A DNA stretch of 64,000 nucleotides from DASUKM01 sp036278735 (GCA_036278735.1 DASUKM010000032.1:38264-102263), one strand, 5' to 3'. Numbered from the stretch's first letter, positions 20,436 through 28,792 are shown. Notes: generated by a model from the letters alone, not told the origin. Program-made: numbers and translations.

Positions 20436-21769
20436 AGACTGCCCCCGAGATCAAGACGCCGCTGCCGGGCCCCAGGGCCCGGGCGATCATCCAGCGCGAT
20501 GCGAAGTTCGTTTCGCCGTCGTACACGCGCGACTATCCCCTCGTGATCGCCGGCGGGGAAGGGGCCGTCGTCGAAGACGTCGACGGCAACCGGTTCCTCG
20601 ATTGCGCCGCGGGGATCGCGGTGAATTCGACAGGGATCTCTCACCCGGACGTGGTCGCGGCGATTACCGATCAGGCGCAGAAGTTCCTGCACATGTCGGG
20701 GACCGATTTCTACTACGAGCGGCAGGTGCGGCTCGCGGAAGAGATCGCCTCCATCGTGCCGATCGAAGGGGACGTCCGATCGTTTTTCGGGAACTCCGGA
20801 ACGGAGGCGACCGAGGCGGCGCTCAAGGTGACGCGTCACCACACGAAGCGCCCCGGCGTGATCGCGTTCTTCGGGGCGTTCCACGGCCGATCGCTCGGCT
20901 CGCTCGCGTTGACCGCGAGCAAGGCGGTGCAGCGCAAGGGCTTCGGCCCGTTCATGCCCGGCGTGTATCACGCGCCGTATCCGAACCCGTACCGCTTCGA
21001 CGGCAGCCCCGACGCGTGCGCCGAGGCGAGCCTCGCGTTCATCAGGGAGCATCTGTTCCTGCAGCTCGTGGCGCCCGACGAAGTCGCCGCCATCGTCGTC
21101 GAGCCGATCCAGGGGGAGGGGGGCTACATCGTCCCGCCCGCGTCGTTCCTGCACGGCCTGCGCGAGCTGGCGAACCAGCACGGGATCCTGCTCGTGCTCG
21201 ACGAGGTGCAGTCCGGGATGGGGCGGACGGGCCGGATGTTCGCGAGCGATCATACGGGCGTCAAGGGCGACGTCGTGAACATCGCGAAGGGGATCGCGTC
21301 GGGTCTGCCGCTGAGCGTCACCGCCTCGCGCGCCAGCGTGATGAACTGGCCGCCCGGGGCGCACGCGAGCACCTTCGGCGGCAACCCCGTGTCGTGCGCC
21401 GCCGCGCTCGCGACGATCGAGCTGCTGAAGGAGAAGCTCGTCGCCAACGCCGCCGCCATGGGCGAGCATCTGATGAACGGCCTGCGCGACCTGCAGAAGA
21501 AGCACCCGCTCATCGGCGACGTCCGCGGTCGCGGCCTGATGATCGGAATCGAGCTGGTCCGCGATCGGAAAACGAAGGAGCGCGCGATCGAGGAGCGCAA
21601 CGCGGTCGTGCAGGCGATGTTCCGCCGCGGCGTGCTCGTGCTCGGCGCCGGCCAGAATGCCGTCCGCCTCGCGCCGCCGCTGGTGCTCGACAAGGAGCAG
21701 GCCGATACCGTCCTGCGGGTGCTCGACGAGGCGCTCGTCGAAGTCTCCGCCTCGCTCACGTCGGTATAG
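20432..21769 (+). CDS. class III (ornithine/GABA-type) PLP aminotransferase
   Basis: 445 aa. Fold-type I, subgroup II aminotransferase: SFFGNSGTEATEAALK (phosphate cup), GVIAFFGAFHGRS, LVLDEVQSGMGRTG with the PLP Asp, and NIAKGIASGLPLS with the Schiff-base Lys286. It resembles the 4-aminobutyrate/acetylornithine aminotransferase branch; the exact substrate cannot be decided. ATG 20432 overlaps the cysS stop by 4 nt and is preceded by a GGAAGAGGA purine run. An in-frame GTG at 20420 would add four residues. Confidence 0.9.
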   Translation: MKTAPEIKTPLPGPRARAIIQRDAKFVSPSYTRDYPLVIAGGEGAVVEDVDGNRFLDCAAGIAVNSTGISHPDVVAAITDQAQKFLHMSGTDFYYERQVRLAEEIASIVPIEGDVRSFFGNSGTEATEAALKVTRHHTKRPGVIAFFGAFHGRSLGSLALTASKAVQRKGFGPFMPGVYHAPYPNPYRFDGSPDACAEASLAFIREHLFLQLVAPDEVAAIVVEPIQGEGGYIVPPASFLHGLRELANQHGILLVLDEVQSGMGRTGRMFASDHTGVKGDVVNIAKGIASGLPLSVTASRASVMNWPPGAHASTFGGNPVSCAAALATIELLKEKLVANAAAMGEHLMNGLRDLQKKHPLIGDVRGRGLMIGIELVRDRKTKERAIEERNAVVQAMFRRGVLVLGAGQNAVRLAPPLVLDKEQADTVLRVLDEALVEVSASLTSV

Positions 21770-21797
21770 GCTTCGGCTTTGGGCTTTAGGCTTTAGG
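21769..21797. repeat. short heptameric tract, GGCTTTR class
   Basis: Immediately after the aminotransferase stop, GGCTT recurs at 21769, 21775, 21782 and 21789 (steps 6, 7, 7). A related three-unit tract lies at 60572-60592. Confidence 0.6.
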
Positions 21798-21867
21798 AAG
21801 CGCGCACGAACCGGCCCGCCGCTGGCCTCCGGCGGGCGTCCCCCTTCATCGCCAAACATCCGGTGCT

Positions 21868-21891
21868 GTAGGCCGGGTCTTCAGACCCGGC
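21868..21891. repeat. palindromic REP-like repeat, single copy
   Basis: A 24-nt copy identical to those at 2871 and 2901 (GTAG plus GCCGGGTCTTCAGACCCGGC). It lies between the aminotransferase and yraN. Confidence 0.85.
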
Positions 21892-21931
21892 GGGGGCTCT
21901 GGCCCGCCGCTTGCCTTCCGTCCCGTCCGTC

Positions 21932-22300
21932 ATGACGTTCCATCGCCAGGCTCTCGGGAAATTCGGCGAAGATCGCGCCGTGCGCGAACTCGAGCGCCGT
22001 GGGTACGCAATTCTCGATCGCCGCTACCGCACGCGACATGGCGAAATCGACATCGTGGCGGAGGATCGCGGCACCATCGTCTTCGTCGAGGTCAAGGCGC
22101 GGGAGACGGCGGAATTCGGCACCGCCGCGGAGGCGGTCGTGCCGTGGAAGCAGCGTCGGATTGTCTCGATGGCCGTCGACTATCTGGCCCGCCGCCGCCT
22201 CACGAACCGCCCGTGCCGCTTCGACGTCGTCGCCATCGACGCTGCCGGCTCCGATCACGAGCGCATCGAAGTGATCCCGAACGCGTTTGACGCGGTCTGA
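21932..22300 (+). CDS. YraN/UPF0102 family nuclease-fold protein
   Basis: 122 aa. KFGEDRAVRELERRGYAILDRRYRTRHGEIDIVAEDRGTIVFVEVKARE is the classic UPF0102 pattern. It has the PD-(D/E)xK-like core (E in RHGEID, D, ExK in FVEVKAR) of Holliday-junction-resolvase-like proteins. Biological role unknown. ATG 21932 (MTFHRQALG) is preferred over an upstream TTG (21911), because family members begin close to the G-x-x-GE block. Confidence 0.9.
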   Translation: MTFHRQALGKFGEDRAVRELERRGYAILDRRYRTRHGEIDIVAEDRGTIVFVEVKARETAEFGTAAEAVVPWKQRRIVSMAVDYLARRRLTNRPCRFDVVAIDAAGSDHERIEVIPNAFDAV

Positions 22301-22304
22301 TCAT

Positions 22305-22353
22305 CCAGCTGCCAGCTGCCAGCTCCCAGCTCCCAGCTTCCAACTTCCAGCTG
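22305..22353. repeat. heptameric tandem repeat, CCAGCTN class
   Basis: Seven consecutive 7-nt units: CCAGCTG, CCAGCTG, CCAGCTC, CCAGCTC, CCAGCTT, CCAACTT, CCAGCTG. The tract begins 5 nt after the yraN stop, in the convergent spacer with the APC permease. It is related to the CCAGTTT tract at 57010-57072. Confidence 0.9.
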
Positions 22354-22399
22354 GAGCGAATGGACTTCGGCGTCGCGTGCATTCGTGAATGATCCAGCT

Positions 22400-23836
22400 T
22401 CACGGCCTGACCGGGGCGGAGCGCTTGGATGCGAAGATCATGAACCCGACGGCGTTGGCGAGGACGATCACCAGCGAAATCTTGAGCGCGAACGAGAGCC
22501 AGCTGGCGACCTGCACGATTGGCAGGATCGACAGGACGATGTAGAGCAGCGTCATGAGGAAGCCGGACGCGGCCGCCGCCTTGAGCCACAGGGGGCTTGG
22601 AATCGCGGCGATCGGGATCGCGAACATCACGAGATAGGTGAGCGCGTAGAAGATGCCGGACGCGTTCCACAGCAGTTGAAACGCCTCCTGTTTCCCGACG
22701 CCGATCAGCCCCGCGATGCTGAACGCCAGCGTGACCGCGCCGACGAACACGATCGAGTTCGCCGGCGTGCGATACGTGCCGTGCAGCCTGGTGAACCAGG
22801 CGGGCAGCAGGCCGTCCCAGCCGGCGACCATCGGCAGGCGGGTGTTGCCTGCGAAGCTGACGCTCGCCTGCGCCAGCCGGATGCCGAGCAGCACGACGAT
22901 CGTGATTGGCGCGACCGCCGATGCCGGGCCGAGCGCGCTGAAGCCGATGCTGAGCACCTGCGGAATCGGCGCGATGAGATCGATCCGATCGATCGGCACC
23001 AGCGCCAGGACGGAGCTGGTGCCGAGGATGAACATGACCGCGATGACGGGTGCCGCGATCGCGACGGACCGTGCGATCGTGCGGGCGGGATTCCGGCACT
23101 CGCCGGCGTGGATCGCCACGTACTCGAAGCCGCCGAACGCCCCGAACCCCATTTTCGCGGCGATGTTCAGGCTGAAGAGCGACACGACGGGCACGGCGGC
23201 GGCCAGCGGGTGATAGGCGTGCAGCGTCCCGTGCATCACGTTCAGCACCGGCAGCGCCAGCAGCATCCCGAACGTCGTCAGCATCAGGATGCCGCCCGCC
23301 TTGTGCACCCATTTCCCGACGCTCAATCCGCGAACGGTGATCGCGACCAGCCCCGAGAGGATCGCGACGTTCGCGGCGCTGACGAACCACGGGCTTTGCG
23401 TCACCCATTGCCCGCGCGGGCCGACGACGTAGGCGAGGTACTGCGTCACCTGCAGCCCCGTCTCCGACGTGCTCAGGATGGCGAACAGCCAGAGATTCCA
23501 CGCGACCATGAAGCCCGTGAGGTCGTTGAACCCGAGCTTCGCCCACTGATAGAGGCCGCCCTCGAGGGGCATCGCGCGATTCAGGTGCGTGACGACGGCG
23601 GCTGACGGCAGATAGAAGAGGGACAGGGCGATGAGCCAGTAGACGATGTGCGCGCGTCCCTGCTCGGCGGCGACCCCGACCCACGGCAGCCCGACGATGA
23701 ACAGGATCTGGGTGAGGGTGACGTCGGCAAGGCCGAGGTCCTTCCGCAGGCCGGCGCTGTGGGCTTCGACGGCGGCCTGGGCCGCGGGCTCGCGCGACGT
23801 GGGGGCGTCGGCGTCGTCGAAGTCGATGGTGGGCAT
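22400..23836 (-). CDS. APC-superfamily amino-acid permease
   Basis: 478 aa with about 12 hydrophobic helices. The N-terminal helix block LGLADVTLTQILFIVGLPWVGVAA and the helix-3 region NRAMPLEGGLYQWAKLGFND fit APC transporters. The substrate is unknown; the GAFGGFEYVAIHAGECRNPARTI loop is the APC consensus loop. Start ATG 23836. The upstream region leads into the tRNA-Gly promoter in the opposite direction. Confidence 0.9.
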   Translation of the reverse strand: MPTIDFDDADAPTSREPAAQAAVEAHSAGLRKDLGLADVTLTQILFIVGLPWVGVAAEQGRAHIVYWLIALSLFYLPSAAVVTHLNRAMPLEGGLYQWAKLGFNDLTGFMVAWNLWLFAILSTSETGLQVTQYLAYVVGPRGQWVTQSPWFVSAANVAILSGLVAITVRGLSVGKWVHKAGGILMLTTFGMLLALPVLNVMHGTLHAYHPLAAAVPVVSLFSLNIAAKMGFGAFGGFEYVAIHAGECRNPARTIARSVAIAAPVIAVMFILGTSSVLALVPIDRIDLIAPIPQVLSIGFSALGPASAVAPITIVVLLGIRLAQASVSFAGNTRLPMVAGWDGLLPAWFTRLHGTYRTPANSIVFVGAVTLAFSIAGLIGVGKQEAFQLLWNASGIFYALTYLVMFAIPIAAIPSPLWLKAAAASGFLMTLLYIVLSILPIVQVASWLSFALKISLVIVLANAVGFMIFASKRSAPVRP

Positions 23837-23992
23837 GGCGGAGGGTCAGGGCAGCGGGGATGCGGCCTGCGGCGCGCGCATGAGGGGGGATGCTAGCATG
23901 GACCGTCCGCGCGGCGGCCGGCCCGGCGGTTGATTGCGCGGTTTCGGGATGTTAGGATGAAGGCCTCGGATCACGCGTGACGCGGCCGGTGA

Positions 23993-24067
23993 GCGGGAAT
24001 AACTCAGTGGTAGAGTGCGACCTTGCCAAGGTCGAAGTCGCGGGTTCGAATCCCGTTTCCCGCTCCA
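23993..24067 (+). tRNA. tRNA-Gly (GCC)
   Basis: Cloverleaf with acceptor GCGGGAA pairing TTCCCGC, anticodon stem-loop GACCTTGCCAAGGTC (anticodon GCC), T-loop GGGTTCGAATCCC and encoded CCA 24065-24067. A TAGGAT box lies about 35 nt upstream (23953-23958). Confidence 0.96.
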
Positions 24068-24071
24068 TTTT

Positions 24072-24188
24072 TTGAATCGTCGGGGACCCCTGCACCCCGA
24101 CTGGCTCACGGCGCTCCGCTCGCACTGACGCTGCTCGCGCCGCTCCGTTCGCGCTTGAATCGTCGGGGACCCCTGCACTCCGACTGGC
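24072..24188. repeat. 34-bp direct repeat pair with stem-loops between the two tRNA genes
   Basis: A 34-nt segment starting TTGAATCGTCGGGGACCCCT occurs at 24072-24105 and 24155-24188 with one mismatch. Each copy can form a stem GTCGGGG/CCCCGAC (one G-T pair in the second). The first follows a T6 run just after tRNA-Gly and could act in 3' processing or termination. Confidence 0.75.
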
Positions 24189-24288
24189 CGACTGCGCGTC
24201 GCTGCGCATCCCCCTTGAATCCTTGCCTGCGATCGGCGCGTCTGGTACGATGCGGTGTTTCGCGCACCGGCCAGCATCGTGTCCGATC

Positions 24289-24364
<76 letters not shown>

Positions 24365-24419
24365 TTTCCTCAGTAAATTTCCACGCGGTGCATCACGGGC
24401 CCGGCCTGCAACCCTTGCC

Positions 24420-24439
24420 GGTAGCATATCGGTAGCTTA
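24420..24439 (+). promoter_or_regulatory. paired GGTAGC(A/T)TA motif, left copy
   Basis: GGTAGCATATCGGTAGCTTA: two 9-mers 11 nt apart, start to start. The right end of the element carries the same arrangement with one substitution at 34260-34279. The placement near both ends suggests integrase or excisionase arm-type binding sites; this is inferred. Confidence 0.6.
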
Positions 24440-24688
24440 CGGCCCGGGCGGGTTGTGTACGGCCTGCCCGGCGCAGGCGGGGGTGTAGCTGCGGGTCGCG
24501 CAGGGCGTCGGCCACAGCCGGGCGGGTGCTAGCCTGCCCGACCCGGCGTGCGAGCAGCCACGGGCCGGCGGTATGGCCGGGCTGGCGGCTGGATGCGGCG
24601 TGCCCTGCTTCACGCGGCGGATTTATTCGCGGAGCGCGAAGTATTCGCTTGTCGGCTCGATCGAGCGTGACCCACACTGGCGTTCAGC

Positions 24689-24709
24689 CTTGAGTCGTGA
24701 CGACTCAAG
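24689..24709. promoter_or_regulatory. perfect 9-bp inverted repeat upstream of the first element gene
   Basis: CTTGAGTCG TGA CGACTCAAG lies 20 nt before the ATG at 24730, just ahead of its AAGGAG box. It could be an operator or an RNA hairpin that controls access to the ribosome binding site; it has no T-tract of a terminator. Confidence 0.6.
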
Positions 24710-24729
24710 ATGCTTAAGGAGTGCAGCTA

Positions 24730-25100
24730 ATGAGTGCAAACGCCAAGAAGACCGCAGCCACACCCGCCGCCACCACAACGAACACCCCGGCGCCCGCACC
24801 TGCCGCGCCGGTTGTCACGCCCGACCTGCTGGCCCGCCTGCGCGCAGCCGAGAGCCTCGATGCCGCCGCCAAGCTGCTGCAGCCCGACAACCGCCGGCCG
24901 AATCCAACCTACACGCTGGTGGAAACCTGCGCGGCGCCGTTGCCCAAGGCGCGGGGTGCGTGCGTGCGGGTGTACGCGGCCATCGCGCGGCGGCAGGCAC
25001 GTTCACGGCGAAGGACATTGCGGCCGAACTGCCCGACATCAAGGCTGCTGCGTTCTGGACGCGGCAGCTTGCGAAGAGCGGCCACGTAGCCGAAGTCTAA
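24730..25100 (+). pseudogene. small hypothetical gene of the element, interrupted by a -1 frameshift
   Basis: Starts at ATG 24730 with AAGGAG 8 nt upstream. The first frame gives a Thr/Ala/Pro-rich N-terminus, then DLLARLRAAESLDAAAKLLQ and TYTLVETCAAPLPKARGACVRVYAAIAR. From about 24990 the coding pattern moves to the -1 frame, which reads GTFTAKDIAAELPDIKAAAF...QLAKSGHVAEV to TAA 25098-25100. A single missing base, a sequencing error or programmed frameshifting would explain it; no classical slippery heptamer is visible. Function unknown. A strong terminator follows. Confidence 0.65.
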
Positions 25101-25127
25101 AGCACGCGCCCGCGCGTTCGGGTTCAA

Positions 25128-25168
25128 AGCCCCGCACTGGTTCACTCCGGTGCGGGGCTTTTGCTTTT
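25128..25168 (+). terminator. intrinsic terminator
   Basis: Perfect 10-bp stem AGCCCCGCAC / GTGCGGGGCT (25128-25137 with 25150-25159) with a 12-nt loop, followed by TTTTGCTTTT. It ends the transcript of the frame-disrupted gene at 24730-25100. Confidence 0.9.
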
Positions 25169-25273
25169 GTGGGTCGCGTAGGTGGCTCGCGGGCGGGCAC
25201 CCTGCTGCACCCTTGCCCGGCCCGGCGGGCGACGCCCTGCGGGTCGCCTACGCACCCGCCGTGCAGCGCGCGC

Positions 25274-26470
25274 TTACTTCTGTGGCAGACGCGTCACACC
25301 GCGCAAGAAAAGCTTCGGCACCTCACGGCCGGTTGCCGGCTTCACTTGCAGTCTTTCTTCGCAATCGAACTGATACCGAACGCTTTCGTTTACGGTCCCC
25401 GCGAGCACGTCTGGTGCGTCTTCGTGCACTGCACCCTGCCGCACCTTTCCTTCGACGTCCCGAGCGCGCCAAGTCCTTAAGTCAGTCGAGACTCGAACGA
25501 ACGTTCCTTCAAACTCCACAGCTTCGGCCTCAAGGTCTTCGGTCGCTTCGAGGATGGCACTCACAGCTCTCGCAGCTATTGGAGTTATATGGTGCTCCAC
25601 AAGGTGCCTCGTCGCCGGTTCGGCCCACTTGTAGGTTATTGGGACGCTTTGCTTTGCTACGAACTCAAACAGGCGCCGCAAGGCGCTGACCATGTGTCCA
25701 GCGTTAGCGCGGAGAATTGGAATCTGCTCGTCAGGCCCAACCTCCAAAACCGACATCAACTCGTCAACCTTGTGCATCGCCAACCCAAGCTCCGATTCGC
25801 CCACCAGATTTGCGCGACGTTTTGATTCAAAATGCACACAGAAGGACTGGTCCGAAAACGCAAATGCCTGCATTACGTAACCATCGGCACCAAGTTGCAT
25901 TCGCCGCACAGCAGCCATCATGGCAAGCTTCTTCTTGTAGGCGTGCTTCACGAGGGCTTGGAACGTGCGAACTCCCTCTGCTAGATGGTCGGCGTTTATC
26001 TTCGGCCGCGCACCTCTCGCCTCAATAGGTTCAAAGTGGCATTCAATGACGGCCGCGTCCTTTGCTAAGGCTTCGCGGATGAGCGCTTCATTATCGAGCT
26101 TACCGACGAAGTCGCTCAACCGGAACCCCTCATCTGGCAACCAATCGTCAGGCAACGTCTTGAGTGGCTTAAGCTGTATCAACGGGTCTCCGTCGACGCG
26201 CTTAAAGCGACCATTAAAGTGTTGTCCTGTCTCGGGGGCCATCACGATACTGCGCAAGTCGACTTCGCCTTTGCGGAATTGCGAAAGCCGCTCGACGGAG
26301 ATAGGGATGACGAGGAAAAGGTCCCCCGGCTCCTCGCGTTCAATGAAACAGCACAGATATTGCGCGCCAACCCTGTCACGCGCCAGGACGAGGTCCGGCA
26401 CATCCGTCTCCAAGAGGACGGTTTCGATGCGCACGGTGATGGGCTGAATTGCCACTGGGCTTACGCTCAC
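25274..26470 (-). CDS. hypothetical 398-aa protein, DUF6575-like N-terminus (candidate cargo/defence gene)
   Basis: 398 aa. The first ~75 residues (ITVRIETVLLETDVPDLVLARD, then YLCCFIEREEPGDLFLVIPIS and VERLSQFRKGEVDLRSIV) resemble, from memory, the small DUF6575 domain. The rest is an alpha/beta and helical region without recognised catalytic motifs. No membrane helix or signal peptide. It starts at GTG 26470, overlapping the upstream zinc-ribbon gene by GTGA, so the two are translationally coupled. Base composition and codon use are clearly less GC-rich than the chromosome. Position next to attL is typical of variable cargo, so an anti-phage or stress role is possible but unproven. Confidence 0.75.
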   Translation of the reverse strand: MSVSPVAIQPITVRIETVLLETDVPDLVLARDRVGAQYLCCFIEREEPGDLFLVIPISVERLSQFRKGEVDLRSIVMAPETGQHFNGRFKRVDGDPLIQLKPLKTLPDDWLPDEGFRLSDFVGKLDNEALIREALAKDAAVIECHFEPIEARGARPKINADHLAEGVRTFQALVKHAYKKKLAMMAAVRRMQLGADGYVMQAFAFSDQSFCVHFESKRRANLVGESELGLAMHKVDELMSVLEVGPDEQIPILRANAGHMVSALRRLFEFVAKQSVPITYKWAEPATRHLVEHHITPIAARAVSAILEATEDLEAEAVEFEGTFVRVSTDLRTWRARDVEGKVRQGAVHEDAPDVLAGTVNESVRYQFDCEERLQVKPATGREVPKLFLRGVTRLPQK

Positions 26471-26868
26471 TCAACGAAAGTGGTGTTTGGCAGCGGGTTG
26501 TACGCCCCACACCGCCACCAAGACACATGCCCATCGTTCCGCGTCTTTGTCACACCCGTAGCCGGTAACAGCACCACAGACGCGATATGCTTGTTCCGAT
26601 GGGACTTCATCTTCCGCAGGTTCCGACAGGGTTCGATCGTCTTCCAGAGCGACAGAGAGCGCAGCTCACATTCCGAACACCTCGTGAAGTTCTTGTCCGG
26701 ATCGAGGTTCCGGTGGGACCGGAAATCATCGCCGGACGGTGTGGTCGTTCGGATCAGACGAAACAGCGTCTCGCCAACCGTGTCGACGAGCGGGTTCTCG
26801 CAAGAGGGACACCCCTCCGGGAGGGGTTCTGCCCATCCTGTCTCACACCGGCCTCCTGTCGTGCACAT
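26467..26868 (-). CDS. small zinc-ribbon-like protein upstream of the DUF6575-like gene
   Basis: 133 aa with two cysteine knuckles, CPSC (20-23) and CSEC (64-67), plus Cys2, Cys8, Cys81 and Cys120. This is consistent with a zinc-binding fold. The middle (VGETLFRLIRTTTPSGDDFRS) and tail (HVSWWRCGAYNPLPNTTFVE) match nothing I recognise. ATG 26868 was chosen because GGGGAG lies 9 nt upstream; the frame stays open for 71 more codons with no ribosome binding site at the other Met codons. The stop TGA overlaps the GTG start of the next gene. The two form a compact cassette. Confidence 0.6.
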   Translation of the reverse strand: MCTTGGRCETGWAEPLPEGCPSCENPLVDTVGETLFRLIRTTTPSGDDFRSHRNLDPDKNFTRCSECELRSLSLWKTIEPCRNLRKMKSHRNKHIASVVLLPATGVTKTRNDGHVSWWRCGAYNPLPNTTFVE

Positions 26869-27220
26869 CTGGGTTCGCTCCCCGAAGAGCAGTATATCGG
26901 CAGCTCGGGTGCAAGCGGACATAGGCTTGTGCCGGGTCCACTCGCGCCCACAACATCTGGCGTCAGACGACCGGCTTGGCCCCTTCTCCCCGCTTTTGCT
27001 GGCGGTTCTGGCGAAGAAAGTGGGCGGGCCGGAGCCGTCCAGGAGAAGGGACCGCTCCGGCTGACACAGGGCACCGCCCACGCCCTGATGAGATGTTCGT
27101 TCGGCGGCTCAGATATCTGCTCGCGGCTGTCAACATACCGACGAGCAGACGGCGGAGGACCGCCGGCGATTGGCGCCGGGCCGCATCCCAATACGACCCG
27201 TAGGGCACCTCCGCCTCAAC
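26869..27220. other. gap upstream of the cargo module
   Basis: 352 nt. The reading frame of the zinc-ribbon gene stays open to 27081 but without resemblance or a ribosome binding site, so it may be 5' leader and promoter. Nothing else supported was seen; the right-hand part borders the stop of the small-gene operon at 27221. Confidence 0.4.
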
Positions 27221-27748
27221 TCAACTCGTCACGGGTTCTTCTTCGGTCACAGCTTCGAAGCGGTCCTGCCACGCATCGGCCTGCCTTTCGTTCAGCAGCA
27301 CCACCTCCCCGACTTTCAGGAAGCGACCGTCGAACTGCGCCCGGCCGGGCAGGCCGATGTATCGATACGGATGATGCTGCCCACGGCCCCATCGCGCATC
27401 GTGCGCGGCCACGGCTGCGCGCATGGCCACCAACCGCTCGCGCGTGCGTGCGAACCACGTGATGCCGGGTGCGAAGCGAAACGGCTCGAGACGCCGGTCG
27501 GTCACACCATCTGCATCGGTGAAGCCATCTTCGAGGAGCGCGGCGTCCTCGGCCGCATGACGGCTGGCGACTTCGGCTTCGCGGTCGATGCGGTCGCCCG
27601 GCTCCGGGTGCAGCACGCGCGAGGCGATTTCGTCGCGAAGCGCGGCGCGCGTGGCCCGTTCGGCATCGCACAGGGCGATGGCCCGGTCGATGGCGGGGAT
27701 GGTGGGGTTGTCGTCGTTGAGCAAGGCTCGGACTTGTTCGAGTGTCAT
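27221..27748 (-). CDS. hypothetical protein of the integrative element
   Basis: 175 aa, mostly alpha-helical and charged in the first 75 residues (MTLEQVRALLNDDNPTIPAI). A basic/aromatic C-terminal half has RFAPGITWFARTRERLVAM and YRYIGLPGRAQFDGRFLKVGEVV. No family recognised. ATG 27748 overlaps the upstream stop as ATGA, and GGAGAC sits just ahead, so this is the last gene of the minus-strand operon that starts at 29404. It may be a structural or regulatory accessory of the element; no catalytic motif seen. Confidence 0.7.
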   Translation of the reverse strand: MTLEQVRALLNDDNPTIPAIDRAIALCDAERATRAALRDEIASRVLHPEPGDRIDREAEVASRHAAEDAALLEDGFTDADGVTDRRLEPFRFAPGITWFARTRERLVAMRAAVAAHDARWGRGQHHPYRYIGLPGRAQFDGRFLKVGEVVLLNERQADAWQDRFEAVTEEEPVTS

Positions 27749-28260
27749 CGGGTCTCCTTCTGCCGGCGGCGACGAATCGCCGCGGCGAGGTCGGGCGGAT
27801 CTTCGATGCCGTGCAGGTTGCAGGCGCGGGCCTCGGGTTCGGGGTCGGGTTGCGGGGCCATGCCCCGGCGCGCGCGGATGGCATCTGCGAGCGAGGGCGG
27901 TTCGGGAATCGTGTCGGTGTTGGTGGTCATGCTGTTTCCTCTTTCGATGACGCGCAGCACTCCCGCTGCGCGAGCTTGCGCCGCTACCGGCTGCGCGGCG
28001 GCGGGTGCGTCGAGTTCGGCGGCCAGTTGAACGAGGGCCGTGCGATAGTTGGCCTGCGCCGTCGCCCGTGGGGTTCCGCGCCGCAGGGCGTCGTGGATGT
28101 GTAGCTCCGCAAGGCGATGGGTCTCGCGGTTGAAAGCGCAGAGAGTCTCGAACCTCCCCGCCGCCCGCCAGTCCATGATCTGCGCCATCACGGGATCGCA
28201 CTGTGGGCAGCCTGAGCAGCGGGCCGGATGTTGGAACGCGGGGATTTGCCAATCGGTCAT
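27745..28260 (-). CDS. hypothetical protein with N-terminal CxxC pair
   Basis: 171 aa. The N-terminus HPARCSGCPQCDPVMAQIMDWRAAGRF has three cysteines in CxxCxxC spacing, compatible with a zinc knuckle. The central part is helical, and the C-terminal half repeats DAIRARRG / AAIRRRRQ elements after acidic Pro-rich linkers. No family recognised. It overlaps the next gene by ATGA and follows the 94-aa gene by 9 nt. Confidence 0.65.
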   Translation of the reverse strand: MTDWQIPAFQHPARCSGCPQCDPVMAQIMDWRAAGRFETLCAFNRETHRLAELHIHDALRRGTPRATAQANYRTALVQLAAELDAPAAAQPVAAQARAAGVLRVIERGNSMTTNTDTIPEPPSLADAIRARRGMAPQPDPEPEARACNLHGIEDPPDLAAAIRRRRQKETR

Positions 28261-28269
28261 CTTGTTACC

Positions 28270-28554
28270 TCACGCGATGTAGCGGTTTTGACGTGCCTCG
28301 CCCATCACCACGCGCCAGCCGCTCTTCCAGCCCGGACGCAACTGCTCCAATCGCAGCACGCCCGCGCACACTAGCGGACAAAAGGCGGCGCAGAACTCCT
28401 CGGAGAAGCCGGTCAGCGTCGGGCCGAACAACATCACCTGAATGTTCTTCGTGCCCGGCCGCACACCGCAGCGCCGTTGCAGGTCGCGCGGTGAGATCGG
28501 CGCGTGCTGGCGCACGATGTCGAGGATGCGGAGGTCGAGCGGCAGTTTTCTCAT
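28270..28554 (-). CDS. small protein, possible winged-helix fold
   Basis: 94 aa: LPLDLRILDIVRQHAPISPRDLQRRCGVRPGTKN resembles a short winged-helix DNA-binding start, and the C-terminus ends GEARQNRYIA. The ATG at 28554 lies inside the preceding frame. Removing one A from the AAAA run at 28546-28549 would join it to the upstream gene as HADEK-LPLDL, so it may be the C-terminal part of one larger protein split by a 1-nt insertion. Confidence 0.6.
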   Translation of the reverse strand: MRKLPLDLRILDIVRQHAPISPRDLQRRCGVRPGTKNIQVMLFGPTLTGFSEEFCAAFCPLVCAGVLRLEQLRPGWKSGWRVVMGEARQNRYIA

Positions 28555-28792
28555 CGGCGTGGTAGCTCCGTGAATTCCGAAACCACTGCTTCGTCATCTC
28601 GAACGCCTCGGCCTTCGATAGTCGGCCGGCGTCGTAGTCGGCCAAGGCGGCATCGCCAAGATTGGTGAGCTGGTCGCGCACGTCCTGCTCGGTGATGCGG
28701 TGCCGTTCCCCGCGCCTGTCCCGCACGAAGAGCGCGGGGTCGGGTTCCGCGGCTGGCACGGGCGGGGTGCGGCGCTTACGTTTGCGGGTCAT
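28546..28792 (-). CDS. small basic protein, C-terminus uncertain (split from the 94-aa gene?)
   Basis: Begins MTRKRKRRTPPVPAAEPDPALFV and continues RITEQDVRDQLTNLGDAALADYDAGRLSKAEAFEMTKQWFRNS, a charged helical protein. The frame stays open to 28265, but past the AAAA run at 28546-28549 it only mirrors the better-looking overlapping frame of the 94-aa gene. A +1 shift at the A-run would fuse both. The start overlaps the upstream gene by 17 nt. Confidence 0.5.

Larger units (their letters stand above)
24365..24729. other. left end of the integrative element, non-coding
   Basis: 365 nt without a supported gene. It holds a paired GGTAGC motif (24420-24439, a candidate integrase arm site, also at 34260-34279) and a perfect 9-bp inverted repeat CTTGAGTCG-TGA-CGACTCAAG (24689-24709). 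AAGGAG (24716-24721) is the ribosome binding site of the next gene. Confidence 0.7.

Noticed and set aside
23846..24277. Open frame over tRNA-Gly with RDSNPRLRPWQGRTLPLSYS-like product
   Set aside because: Antisense translation of tRNA-Gly, not a gene.
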